The notes under the pieces were generated by a model that worked only from the letters and a program-made list of their open reading frames with translations, did not search any database and was not told the DNA's origin. Made by a program: the position numbers and the translations under genes. A DNA stretch of 33,229 nt from an uncultured Bacilli bacterium (GTDB taxonomy: Bacteria; Bacillota_I; Bacilli_A; RF39; UBA660): positions 1 to 33,229 of the forward strand of contig CALVVJ010000005.1 in the NCBI GenBank assembly GCA_944363835.1, given 5' to 3'. Within the stretch, counting starts at the first letter, position 1. Every line of letters begins with the position of its first letter. This document shows, piece after piece, positions 23,978 through 32,383 of the stretch.

Positions 23978-26900
23978 TTATTTTTTCCTAATAGCAATTT
24001 TAATTACACTATCATTGACACTAAACTCTTCAGTGGTATCATCACTTACTTTTATTTCTGTGGCCAATGTTTCTCTTTTTATATAATCGGCATATTCATT
24101 AACTGCTGCAATAATTTCCTCAGTAGCATTATAATTTATAATAATGCGATCCGTTAATTCTAAATTAATACTCTTCCGCATTTGTTGTACTTTAGATACT
24201 ATTTCCCTAGCTATACCTTCATTAATTAAATCATTAGTTAAAGTTGTATTCAAAATAACGAAGTTATTATTTTCCATCCCCACATTAAATCCTGATTTAG
24301 CTTCAATTCTAATGTCAGTCATCGTCGAATCGATTTCAGTTTCAACACCAGCAATTTCCATCTTGATTATTTCATTATTTTGTAGTTTTTTAATGTCATT
24401 TAAAGATAATGTCAATAATTTATCTTGGAATTCTTTAATATTCTTACCAAATACTTTACCAACTACTCTAAAATTAGGTTTAACAGTAAAATTCATATAC
24501 TCACTTGTATCATCTACAAAAACTACTTTCTTAACATTTAATTCTTCTTTAATAAGTTCAGTAAGTTCTCCGATAACAAGTTCATTTTTACCATCCAATA
24601 ATATTTCACTAAGTGGTTGGCGAACTCTTATATTTACTTCTTCTCTAACATAACGACCAATACTAATCAAATCTCTTACTAAATCCATTTTTTCTTCTAA
24701 CATTTCATCGATTAACACTTCATCGTATTTAGGAAAGTCTGATGTATGAACAGAATATTCTCCAGTTAGATTAGTATAAATTTCTTCTGATAAATATGGT
24801 ACCACCGGAGCCATCATCCCTGATAAACCTACTAATACCTCATAAGTTGTCTTATACACGGCCTTTTTAGAATCATCTAATTTAGAACCCCAAAATCTAT
24901 CTCTATTTCTTCTGATATACCAATTAGATAAATCATCAGAAACAAAATCTGTTAAAGCTCTAACTACTTTATTCAAATCATATTCTTCATATGCTTCCGT
25001 AACATACTTAAGTAATTTATTATATTTACTTATAAGCCATCTATCGATATCTTCTCGCATATTCACTGGAATATCACATTCATCGATATCGATACCATCG
25101 ATATTAGCATACATTGTAAAGAAATTATAAGTATTTTTCAAAGGATTAAAGAACTTAGAATGTACTTCTTTTAACCCATTGATATCAAACTTCAATGGTA
25201 CCCAAACTGGAGATACATAAGGAAGATAAAATCTTACTGTATCTGCTCCATATTCTTTCATCGTAGTAAACGGTTCCACAATATTACCTTTACTTTTACT
25301 CATTTTCTTACCTTCAGCATCGAGTAATAAATCATTTACCAAAACATTCTTATAAGGACTTACACCTTTGACAAAAGTAGAAATTACTAAAAGAGTATAA
25401 AACCATCCTCTCGTTTGATCGATTCCTTCGCAAATGAAGTCTGCAGGAAATTGGGTTTCAAATAGATCATTATTTTCAAAAGGATAATGATATTGAGCAA
25501 AAGGCATTGAACCGGAATCAAACCAACAATCAATTACATCTTTACATCTTGTCATGGCTTTACCACATTCTGGACACTTCAAATGAATTTCATCAACATA
25601 AGGACGATGTAATTCGACAGACTCATCGATTTCTTCAATTGCTTTTTCAACCAATTCCTTTCTTGAACCAATCATTTCCGTATGACCACAAGAACAAATC
25701 CAATAAGGAAGAGGTGTACCCCAATATCTACTTCTAGATATTGCCCAATCATTTAAGTTTTCTAACCAATTGCCAAATCTTTTTTCTCCAACATAAGCCG
25801 GATACCAATTGACAGTTTTATTATTAGCGACAATCTTATCTTTTATCTTCGTTATTTCTAAATAATAACTTGGTTTAGAATAATAAATAAGGGGTGAATG
25901 ACATCTCCAACAATGTGGATAATTATGCACTATTCTTTGCTTTTTAAATAACTTACCATTTTCTTTTAAATATTTAATTACTTCTACATCAGCATCAAAT
26001 ACTAGCATTCCCCGCCATGGACCTTCCATATATTTTCCATCTTCACCAACAGGATTTAAGTATGGCAAATTATATTTTTTACCAACACTTGCATCATCTG
26101 CCCCAAATGCGGGAGCAATATGGACTACACCGGTACCATCATCATCTGTAACATAAGTATCACAAGTAACAAAGAAACCTTTACGATCTACTTTAAGTTC
26201 AGGAATTAATTGTTCATATTCCGTATATTCTAGAGTACTACCTTTAAATGTATCAAGTATTGTTGCTTCATCACCTAAAACTTTAGAAACTAAACTTGTT
26301 GCTAATATAAACTTTGTTCCTTTTGATTCCACTAAAGAATAATCATATTCCGGATTAACACACAAAGCCACATTGGCAATTAAAGTCCATGGTGTCGTTG
26401 TCCAAACTAAGAAATAGACATCTTCATCTTTTTTCTTCATTGGTACAATTACGGTATCGACACTCATTTCTTCATAGCCTTGAGCAACTTCATGACTAGC
26501 TAGACCTGTTCCACATCTAGGACAATATGGAAGAATTTTTGCTCCTTCATAGAATAATCCTTCTTCCCAAAATTTCTTTAATATCCACCATTCCGTTTCA
26601 ATGTAATTATTATCATAAGTTACATATGGATGCTTAAGATCTATAAATTGTCCCATTTTATTGGTAAGGTCTGTAAATGTTTCTTCATTTTTCCAAACAG
26701 ACTCCCGGCATTTTTGATTAAATTCCTTAATACCATATCTTTCAATATCTTTCTTACCATTAAAACCTAATTCTTTTTCTACTTGTAATTCTACCGGAAG
26801 ACCATGAGTATCCCAACCTACTTTACGCAACACTTTGTATCCTTGCATAGTCTTATATTTACAAATAGTATCTTTTAAAAACTTTGCAACCATATGATGC

Positions 26901-27070
26901 AAGCCAGGATGTCCATTAGCAGTCGCTGGTCCGTCATAGAAAACAAAATATGGTGCATCATTTCTGTTTTCAATACATTTAGTTAAAATGTCATCTTTAA
27001 GCCAACGCTCTAATATATTCCCTTCCACTACATTCACTGGTTCTTTACTTAAACTCTTAAAATTTTTCAT
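23978..27070 (-). CDS. ileS: Isoleucine--tRNA ligase, IleS2-like
   Basis: 1030 residues. Class I synthetase charging tRNA-Ile. The N-terminal signature is GPATANGHPGLHHMVAKF (about 48-65), the HPGxHH variant of the HIGH motif, followed by QGYKVLRKVGWDTHGLPVE. The editing domain carries VWTTTPWTLIANVAL; the catalytic domain GIDQTRGWFYTL and EGKKMSKSKGNIVEP carries the KMSKS loop; C-terminal anticodon-binding and DUF5915-like parts complete it. The HPGxHH form and the C-terminus are those of the eukaryote-like IleS2 subtype, which in known bacteria is less sensitive to mupirocin; that property here is inference. GGAGGG is five bases before ATG. Expression is under a T-box leader with its own promoter. 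Confidence 0.97.
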   Translation of the reverse strand: MKNFKSLSKEPVNVVEGNILERWLKDDILTKCIENRNDAPYFVFYDGPATANGHPGLHHMVAKFLKDTICKYKTMQGYKVLRKVGWDTHGLPVELQVEKELGFNGKKDIERYGIKEFNQKCRESVWKNEETFTDLTNKMGQFIDLKHPYVTYDNNYIETEWWILKKFWEEGLFYEGAKILPYCPRCGTGLASHEVAQGYEEMSVDTVIVPMKKKDEDVYFLVWTTTPWTLIANVALCVNPEYDYSLVESKGTKFILATSLVSKVLGDEATILDTFKGSTLEYTEYEQLIPELKVDRKGFFVTCDTYVTDDDGTGVVHIAPAFGADDASVGKKYNLPYLNPVGEDGKYMEGPWRGMLVFDADVEVIKYLKENGKLFKKQRIVHNYPHCWRCHSPLIYYSKPSYYLEITKIKDKIVANNKTVNWYPAYVGEKRFGNWLENLNDWAISRSRYWGTPLPYWICSCGHTEMIGSRKELVEKAIEEIDESVELHRPYVDEIHLKCPECGKAMTRCKDVIDCWFDSGSMPFAQYHYPFENNDLFETQFPADFICEGIDQTRGWFYTLLVISTFVKGVSPYKNVLVNDLLLDAEGKKMSKSKGNIVEPFTTMKEYGADTVRFYLPYVSPVWVPLKFDINGLKEVHSKFFNPLKNTYNFFTMYANIDGIDIDECDIPVNMREDIDRWLISKYNKLLKYVTEAYEEYDLNKVVRALTDFVSDDLSNWYIRRNRDRFWGSKLDDSKKAVYKTTYEVLVGLSGMMAPVVPYLSEEIYTNLTGEYSVHTSDFPKYDEVLIDEMLEEKMDLVRDLISIGRYVREEVNIRVRQPLSEILLDGKNELVIGELTELIKEELNVKKVVFVDDTSEYMNFTVKPNFRVVGKVFGKNIKEFQDKLLTLSLNDIKKLQNNEIIKMEIAGVETEIDSTMTDIRIEAKSGFNVGMENNNFVILNTTLTNDLINEGIAREIVSKVQQMRKSINLELTDRIIINYNATEEIIAAVNEYADYIKRETLATEIKVSDDTTEEFSVNDSVIKIAIRKK

Positions 27071-27085
27071 ACTTTCCCTCCAAAA

Positions 27086-27279
27086 GAAAAAGGATGATAC
27101 CCAAGGAGTCTTACGACGACGGTACCATCCTTTAATTTACTTAATTATCTTAACGCGATTAACGAGATAACTTACTTTTGTTCAGTTATCCAATTCCTGA
27201 GTGATATATATAAGATTTCCATTATTCTCCTCACACCTAACAAGAACTCTCTTTAATTTTCCTCTTATATACGTGTCTC
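27086..27279 (-). promoter_or_regulatory. T-box leader of ileS (specifier AUC)
   Basis: The minus strand shows stem I (GAGACACG...), an AAAGAGAG block, the specifier loop GGAAAUCUUA with Ile codon AUC (27214-27216), the T-box core AGGATGGTACCGTCG (27117-27131), and terminator arms AAAGGATGGTACC / GGTATCATCCTTTTT. GAA-AUC is the typical context of a specifier. The T-box core is nearly identical to the one before valS. Confidence 0.95.
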
Positions 27280-27303
27280 ATTCACAATTTTTCCGATGTA
27301 CTC

Positions 27304-27333
27304 ATTATATATCAAAACTTTCTTCTTCGTCAA
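27304..27333 (-). promoter_or_regulatory. Sigma-A promoter of ileS
   Basis: TTGACG and TATAAT (minus strand) with an 18-base spacer, about 25 bases before T-box stem I. Confidence 0.8.
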
Positions 27334-27371
27334 GCCCTTTTTGCATGTCGAACTTTGTCGGACTCTTTTTC

Positions 27372-27400
27372 TTGCAATTACACTTATTTCCCATTAGAAT
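27372..27400 (+). promoter_or_regulatory. Promoter of the 31-residue hydrophobic peptide
   Basis: TTGCAA and TAGAAT spaced 17 bases on the plus strand, divergent from the ileS promoter. Transcription would begin near 27407, leaving a 5' leader of about 70 bases before the peptide start. Confidence 0.7.
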
Positions 27401-27478
27401 AAATAACCGTTACCGGAGAGTGTTGTGCCTGCTTTCAACTGAGTAATTTCTTACTACTCTAATATTGGGGGTTTTGGA

Positions 27479-27574
27479 ATGAAAGGGGCAAAAGATATGA
27501 AAGAAGAAGAAAATAAAAGTACTCTTTTAGTAATAATAATCTTATTGATTGTAGCTATACTGCAATTGATATAG
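27479..27574 (+). CDS. Hydrophobic 31-residue peptide, candidate type I toxin
   Basis: A short ORF reading MKGAKDMKEEENKSTLL and then a hydrophobic run of about 15 residues (LLVIIILLIVAILQLI) to the stop: a charged N-terminus with one membrane-spanning helix, the usual build of type I toxins. GGGGG lies upstream of the ATG; an in-frame ATG at 27497 is also possible. It has its own sigma-A promoter and a long structured leader. Just downstream a convergent small RNA covers the 3' untranslated part of its transcript. The 5' leader can pair with that 3' part (GTTACC...TGCCTGC with GCAGGCA...GGTAAC), as in translationally silenced toxin messages. I do not recognise a named family. Alternatives are an unrelated small membrane protein or an uncharacterised peptide. 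Confidence 0.6.
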   Translation: MKGAKDMKEEENKSTLLVIIILLIVAILQLI

Positions 27575-27625
27575 AAAAAAAACACTAGCCTTGTAGTTCC
27601 AATATAAATTGGACAGGTATAGTGT
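27575..27625 (-). terminator. Terminator of the convergent small RNA
   Basis: Imperfect long hairpin with outer stem ACACTA/TAGTGT, a CCT/AGG step and inner stem TCCAAT/ATTGGA, then eight Ts on the minus strand only. The T-run touches the stop codon of the 31-residue peptide. Confidence 0.8.
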
Positions 27626-27669
27626 CTCAACCAACGTTGCAGGCATTATCCACTAGGGGTAACACTTAC
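27575..27669 (-). ncRNA. Candidate ~95-nt antisense RNA (type I antitoxin-like)
   Basis: Bounded by a good promoter on the minus strand (TTGAAA, 17 bases, TATATT) and a hairpin with a T-run. No ORF or ribosome binding site lies between, so a non-coding RNA is likely. It runs against the peptide gene and would be fully complementary to the 3' part of that message if the message reads through. Its first ~35 bases (GTTACC-AGTG-TGCCTGC spaced as in the peptide leader) resemble the 5' end of the opposing transcript. The exact ends are estimates. Confidence 0.62.
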
Positions 27670-27675
27670 ATTTAT

Positions 27676-27704
27676 AATATACCAAATTTTATTTTAGTTT
27701 TCAA
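27676..27704 (-). promoter_or_regulatory. Promoter of the candidate antisense RNA
   Basis: TTGAAA and TATATT spaced 17 bases on the minus strand. The -35 lies in the last codons of the DUF2130 gene. Confidence 0.7.
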
Positions 27705-28983
27705 CATTATTTCGAGCATCTTCAAACATTTTGGCAATCGTTGGGCTATTATTAGTAAGTTTTTTTATCGTCAAATCTTCAGCCTTATTATTGGCAAGCC
27801 TTAAATTATTTTCACTAGAGAGTAAAGCTTCTTTAGTCTTTTGTAAGTGATCGATTGTCTTATCAATTTCTTCAATTGCTTTTTTAAATCTTTCACTAGC
27901 AAGGCGATAATTTCTGCCAAAACCTTCTTTAAAAGCATTCATATTTTCTTCAAAATAAGCTATTTCAATATTTTGATTTTGTGCTACTGCCAAAGCTTTC
28001 TTATATTCTAAAGAATTAATAGCTAGATTCCTAATCAAAGTTATAAGAGGAATAAAAAATTGGGGCCTTATCACATACATCTTTGGATACTTATGTGATA
28101 CATCGACAATGCCATCATTATAATAATCATTATCCATCTCTAAAAGAGAAACCAAAACAGCATATTCGCAATTCTTTTCTTTCCTATCTTTATCCAATTC
28201 CTTAAAGAAGTCTTCATTCTTATGCTTCGAAGCTGTCTTATCAGCTTCATTTTTCATTTCAAACATAATTGAAACAATCTCTGTCCCATCATCATCAAAA
28301 TCCCTAAAAATAAAATCCCCTTTTGAACCAGTCTTAACATCATTATCTTTTTCAAAATAAGCATTTTTAAATAAAGGGCGCAATCTATTAAATTCGATAC
28401 TACAATGTTGTTCTAAAGATTCTCCGACCATCTTAGTAGATTGTTTTGCCTTAAAATCTTTATAATAAGCAATTTGTTCATCTCTACTTTTTATTTTATC
28501 TTCATAATTTTCTTTTAAATTCTTTTCCTGCAACAAATACTCATTTTCTTTTAACTTTAACTTATTACTTAAATCTTTAATTACTTCGTCTTTTGCACTA
28601 AGAGCATCCTTAATAGTTATTTCCTGCTCTCTTTCTTGTATCTTAAGCTTATTCTTAAGTTCATTAATTTCCAAATCCTTTTTGCTTAATTCCCCATTAT
28701 ATTTTAAAGAAAGACTATTTTGCATTTGTTCTTCTTTATTTTTAAGTTCATTTTTCAAATTATTTATCTCGATATTTTTATTATTAATATCTTCTTTTAA
28801 TATCTTTTCTACACTAGCCTCTGCTATCTTTATAGCACTTTCTTTATCTTTCTTATACTGTTCTTCTCTTAAATGTATTTCTTTATGAAATTCACTATCT
28901 CTTACTTGTTTTACAATCGATTCATAATCCATTTCATCTATTTGAAATACTGTCCCACATTTTGGACATTTAATATTATTCAT
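27694..28983 (-). CDS. DUF2130 coiled-coil protein
   Basis: 429 residues. N-terminal CPKC knuckle (Cys6, Cys9) in KCPKCGTVFQID style, a long coiled coil (about 30-180) with heptads rich in Lys/Glu/Leu, then the DUF2130 domain (about 187-320), opening GESLEQHCSIEFNRLRPLF. This is the family of COG4487, still uncharacterised. Within it, GDFIFRD (Asp223) and SIMFEMKNE (Glu242, Lys244) have the spacing of a PD-(D/E)xK nuclease core, so a nuclease is possible; that is my inference. The C-terminal ~110 residues are helical. No signal peptide. It lies after the terminator of the preceding operon, and the antisense RNA promoter overlaps its 3' end. Confidence 0.87.
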   Translation of the reverse strand: MNNIKCPKCGTVFQIDEMDYESIVKQVRDSEFHKEIHLREEQYKKDKESAIKIAEASVEKILKEDINNKNIEINNLKNELKNKEEQMQNSLSLKYNGELSKKDLEINELKNKLKIQEREQEITIKDALSAKDEVIKDLSNKLKLKENEYLLQEKNLKENYEDKIKSRDEQIAYYKDFKAKQSTKMVGESLEQHCSIEFNRLRPLFKNAYFEKDNDVKTGSKGDFIFRDFDDDGTEIVSIMFEMKNEADKTASKHKNEDFFKELDKDRKEKNCEYAVLVSLLEMDNDYYNDGIVDVSHKYPKMYVIRPQFFIPLITLIRNLAINSLEYKKALAVAQNQNIEIAYFEENMNAFKEGFGRNYRLASERFKKAIEEIDKTIDHLQKTKEALLSSENNLRLANNKAEDLTIKKLTNNSPTIAKMFEDARNNVEN

Positions 28984-29005
28984 TTTCCACCTCTCTTACA
29001 ATACT

Positions 29006-29033
29006 AAAAAGTAAAGCACTTAACTTTACTTTT
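29006..29033 (-). terminator. Terminator of the manB/SAF-protein operon
   Basis: Perfect 10-bp stem AAAAGTAAAG / CTTTACTTTT with a 7-base loop, at the stop of the last gene and followed by further Ts on the minus strand. Confidence 0.75.
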
Positions 29034-29673
29034 AATTACATAATCCATCACAATAAACTAAATTAAATGTATTCATAAATAAATGTTTATTTACTTCATA
29101 CCCTACAATCGTATAATCATCTTCTTCATTGTAATAGACATTACCATCTTCTGTTTCATATACGCTAAATTTTTCACTATTTAATATATCATTTATTTCT
29201 CTTTCTAATTGACTAACATTCTTAGGACTTTTAAAGACAATTAATTCATCCCAATATTCTCCCGAAATAATTGAATAAGATGGTATAATTAACTCTTTAT
29301 CATAATCTTTTAACTTATAAGTCATCACTCCTTCCGGATATGACTTACTATATTGATTAATTTCTTTAAACATATATATTGACCCACTAATAGTCAAAAT
29401 AATTAAAGCCCCTAAAATAAAAACAATTATAAGTAAAATATTATTGATTTTTTGTAATTTCTTATTATCTTTCTTTTTCTTCTTTAACCTACCTTTTATT
29501 ATTTCATTAACAATGATAACTATAACTGCTTCAATAAATGAAACAAATATGAATATCCAAAAGTATTCATTACTAAATCCTAATGGCCATCCCATCGCCG
29601 TCCAAGTAATCAATACTAAAAATACAATTATCCCCACTGAAATAATAATCTTACTACTATCTTTAGATGTCAT
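29032..29673 (-). CDS. Membrane protein of unknown function
   Basis: 213 residues. Three hydrophobic helices at about 9-30, 37-58 and 78-104, with a lysine-rich cytoplasmic loop (LKKKKKDNKK) between the second and third. An extracytoplasmic C-terminal domain of ~105 residues is rich in Tyr, Asp and Glu, and has YDKELIIPSYSIISGEYWDE. AAGGAGG precedes the ATG. It starts nine bases after the SAF-like gene, so it belongs to the same transcript. I do not recognise the family. Confidence 0.7.
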   Translation of the reverse strand: MTSKDSSKIIISVGIIVFLVLITWTAMGWPLGFSNEYFWIFIFVSFIEAVIVIIVNEIIKGRLKKKKKDNKKLQKINNILLIIVFILGALIILTISGSIYMFKEINQYSKSYPEGVMTYKLKDYDKELIIPSYSIISGEYWDELIVFKSPKNVSQLEREINDILNSEKFSVYETEDGNVYYNEEDDYTIVGYEVNKHLFMNTFNLVYCDGLCN

Positions 29674-29682
29674 AATACCTCC

Positions 29683-30339
29683 TTAACTAATTGCATATAT
29701 TATATCATTAATTTCTATATCTGCAATGTCTTTAGAACTTTTTACTACTGGATAAATATTATATTCCGTATTATTTTCAATGTTAGCAAGAGCATTATTG
29801 ACATCTAACGGTACATCTAAAATAATATCAGTAACTCTTGCTTTTTCTGTCAAAACAGTTTCATTATTTCGATAATACAATATCTTAACATTACTTACTA
29901 ATGGAGCACTAACTATTAAACCATCCATAACCCCATCAATCCAAATATCAACATAACTATAATTATATATAATATTCTGATATTCTGTTGGTACAGCTAA
30001 ATTATATAAAGTTTCATATTCTAATGAATCATATATATTAACTAGTAAATCATCTAAATAAAAATAAGAACTTTCTTCTTTATCTCCCGCTAAGTATTTG
30101 TCAATTATCAAATTACTATCCATTATTAAATTATTTTCTTCTGCAAAATCCTTATAAACAGAAACATATTTAATATTACTTTCTCTAACTACTGCATATT
30201 TACTTAAATCATTATTAGCCACAGGTACAGATACATATAAATCTCCTACATATTGCACATTTTCAAAGAATATATTATAAACTAAAGTTCCAAGTAATAA
30301 TACTCCAATAACACTTAATAAAACTATCTTAAATTTCAT
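29683..30339 (-). CDS. SAF/CpaB-like membrane-anchored protein 2
   Basis: 218 residues. An N-terminal transmembrane helix (about 4-22, KIVLLSVIGVLLLGTLVYN), then an extracytoplasmic domain with SVPVANNDLSKYAVVRESNIKYVSV and later IDKYLAGDKEESSYF. This is the pattern of the SAF domain in CpaB/RcpC-type proteins: 'V.V...D...G..I....I'. It overlaps its paralogue upstream as ATGA. The pair resembles the SAF-domain subunits of Flp/Tad pilus assembly, but no other pilus gene is in the window. Function unproven. Confidence 0.68.
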   Translation of the reverse strand: MKFKIVLLSVIGVLLLGTLVYNIFFENVQYVGDLYVSVPVANNDLSKYAVVRESNIKYVSVYKDFAEENNLIMDSNLIIDKYLAGDKEESSYFYLDDLLVNIYDSLEYETLYNLAVPTEYQNIIYNYSYVDIWIDGVMDGLIVSAPLVSNVKILYYRNNETVLTEKARVTDIILDVPLDVNNALANIENNTEYNIYPVVKSSKDIADIEINDIIYAIS

Positions 30340-30998
30340 AAATTAAGCCCCTTACTATCCAAATAAGTATTAAAATATTCATTAGCATACATTGGACCAG
30401 CATCACTAACATTTTCAGCTAACTTAGGAACTAAAGTAAGCCCATCAGTTCTAGCAATTATACTTAAATATCTTATAGTATCACTAAGTACTTCTATATA
30501 AAGATAATTATCACCCACTTCTATTACCTTAATTCCTTCCATAAATGTTCCATTGAGTTCACCAACTAATTCAAGATTTATATAATCTCCACTATTATAA
30601 AAAGATGTATCACTTACTCTAATAGGATATAAATACATTCCACCACTTAATTGTTCTACTTTTTCACTTACTTCCGCACTCACTTGGTACTCATAAAATA
30701 AACTATTAGTAGCAATATAATTATCTTTATTAACATATTTATCAATTATCTCATCGACATTTTTTAACACTCCATCGGGAATTTCATCATCAGGAATCGA
30801 AACATAACTTATATCTTCTTCACTAATCTTTTCTTCTTCACCGATGTTAGTACTAGCCACGGGAATTTCTACTAAATTAGTAAGTGGTTCTACTTCCCTA
30901 ATCTCCGGATTTTTATATTTATATACCCCAAAGCCAATCGATATTCCCAAAGAAATACTTAAAAACCCTATTGCTCCGAGCAAAATTTTATCTTTCAT
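30336..30998 (-). CDS. SAF/CpaB-like membrane-anchored protein 1
   Basis: 220 residues, paralogous in layout to the following gene. An N-terminal helix (about 5-26), then VEIPVASTNIGEEEKISEEDISYVSIP, which reads as the SAF opening (V.V...I..GE.I...DI..V.IP), then DEIIDKYVNKDNYIATNSLF, matching the paralogue's IIDKYLAGD block. A further beta-rich region (about 130-220) has GDYINLELVGEL and RTDGLTLVPKLAENVSDAG. The start overlaps the phosphomannomutase stop as ATGA, so both SAF genes are translationally coupled to manB. Confidence 0.7.
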   Translation of the reverse strand: MKDKILLGAIGFLSISLGISIGFGVYKYKNPEIREVEPLTNLVEIPVASTNIGEEEKISEEDISYVSIPDDEIPDGVLKNVDEIIDKYVNKDNYIATNSLFYEYQVSAEVSEKVEQLSGGMYLYPIRVSDTSFYNSGDYINLELVGELNGTFMEGIKVIEVGDNYLYIEVLSDTIRYLSIIARTDGLTLVPKLAENVSDAGPMYANEYFNTYLDSKGLNL

Positions 30999-32374
30999 AA
31001 ACTATCCATTCCATCAATTTCTTTTTGAACCATTCCTACATAAATGTTTTCCAGTATCTTAATTCCTTCTTCACTATCAGCTTCTGCTCGAAATGTAATA
31101 TTTGGTCCTGTATTACTAGCTCTAATTAAAGCCCATCCATTAGTATAAGTTATTCTTACTCCATCAATATCATTTATTGGATAATTCATACCTTTAGCAT
31201 ATTCTTTTACTTTTTCAACAACTTGAAATTTGCTATTATCAGCACAAGGAATCTTTATTTCTGGTGTCGAATAATACTTAGGAAAACTTTCTACCATCTT
31301 ACTTAACTTATCACTTGTCTTACTCATTATTTCTAAGAATCTTAATGTCGCATATATAGCACTTCCGCAGTCGGCATCTCTATCTCTAAAGAATATATGG
31401 CCAGAATATTCACCCCCAAAAGGCAAATTATCTTGATGAACTTTATATTGCGTATAACTTGCTCCCGTTCTATAACAAAGTGGTGTTCCTCCTAAACTTC
31501 TTATGTAATCATCGACACTCTTAGAACACTTGATATCATATAAAAATGTCTTATTGCTTACATTATAAAACATATCTTTAATACATATTATCATAAAGTA
31601 TTCAATTGGAAGCAACTCTCCATTATCCATAACAATACCTATTCTATCGCCATCACCATCATAAGCAACTCCAAAATCAGCACGTTCTTTCTTTACTTTT
31701 TCTTGTAATTGTTTCATATTTTCAGGTACTGCTGGATCAGGATGATGTGCTGGAAAATTTCCATCTAATGTTTCATTTATATATATCGGTGTACAAAAAC
31801 TATTATCAAATACTTTTTTTATAATACTACAAGTCGCTCCATTACCTGGGTCTATTACTATCTTTCTTTTATTCTTTCCATATTTAATCGAATACTTCAA
31901 ATATTCAATATATTTATCTACTATATTACTATTAGTTACATTACCCATACCATTTTTAAAGTTCCCCGCAAGCGTATAATTCTTAAAGTCTTCAATCATT
32001 TCTCCCCGTGCGTTTATCATCCCATCAAAAGAAAATTTAAAACCATTATCATCTTTCGGATTATGAGAAGCTGTTACCATAATCCCCGGCATTTGATTTA
32101 AATAACGTCCATAATAATTCATCGGTGTTGTAGTAAGACTATAATTAATTACATTACATCCAGTAGATGTAATTCCTTTAATTAAGTTTTGCGTTAAAGT
32201 TTCGCTAGAAAGTCTATTATCATGTGATACTACACAACTATTCTTCCCATACTTTTCTTGCAAGTATGACCCATAACTTCTCCCAATAGTATAAGCTGTT
32301 TGTTCGTTAATCTCTTTAGGATATACCCCTCTTATATCATAAGCTCTAAATATACTCGTATCAATTTCATTCAT
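30995..32374 (-). CDS. manB: Phosphomannomutase/phosphoglucomutase
   Basis: 459 residues, the usual length of the ManB/AlgC group of alpha-D-phosphohexomutases, which convert sugar 6-phosphates to 1-phosphates for polysaccharide and glycoconjugate synthesis. The N-terminal IFRAYDIRGVYPKEI, active-site loop MVTASHNPKDDNGFKF (phosphoserine 103), Mg-binding YDGDGDRIGIV, sugar-binding GEYSGHIFF, and RASNTGPNITFRAEA phosphate-binding end are all present. The start is the ATG with GGGTGAT just upstream; a GTG nine bases earlier is part of that site. First gene of the operon; a weak promoter (TTGTTT, 17 bases, TAAAAT) overlaps the preceding terminator. The specific sugar cannot be told from the sequence. 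Confidence 0.95.
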   Translation of the reverse strand: MNEIDTSIFRAYDIRGVYPKEINEQTAYTIGRSYGSYLQEKYGKNSCVVSHDNRLSSETLTQNLIKGITSTGCNVINYSLTTTPMNYYGRYLNQMPGIMVTASHNPKDDNGFKFSFDGMINARGEMIEDFKNYTLAGNFKNGMGNVTNSNIVDKYIEYLKYSIKYGKNKRKIVIDPGNGATCSIIKKVFDNSFCTPIYINETLDGNFPAHHPDPAVPENMKQLQEKVKKERADFGVAYDGDGDRIGIVMDNGELLPIEYFMIICIKDMFYNVSNKTFLYDIKCSKSVDDYIRSLGGTPLCYRTGASYTQYKVHQDNLPFGGEYSGHIFFRDRDADCGSAIYATLRFLEIMSKTSDKLSKMVESFPKYYSTPEIKIPCADNSKFQVVEKVKEYAKGMNYPINDIDGVRITYTNGWALIRASNTGPNITFRAEADSEEGIKILENIYVGMVQKEIDGMDSL

Positions 32375-32383
32375 TTGTATCAC

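Noticed and set aside
24144-24653. 169-codon plus-strand ORF within ileS
   Set aside because: Antisense to conserved ileS sequence; composition is that of a reverse-strand shadow.
27622-27804. 60-codon plus-strand ORF over the candidate antisense RNA
   Set aside because: No ribosome binding site; it crosses the RNA promoter and the 3' end of the DUF2130 gene.
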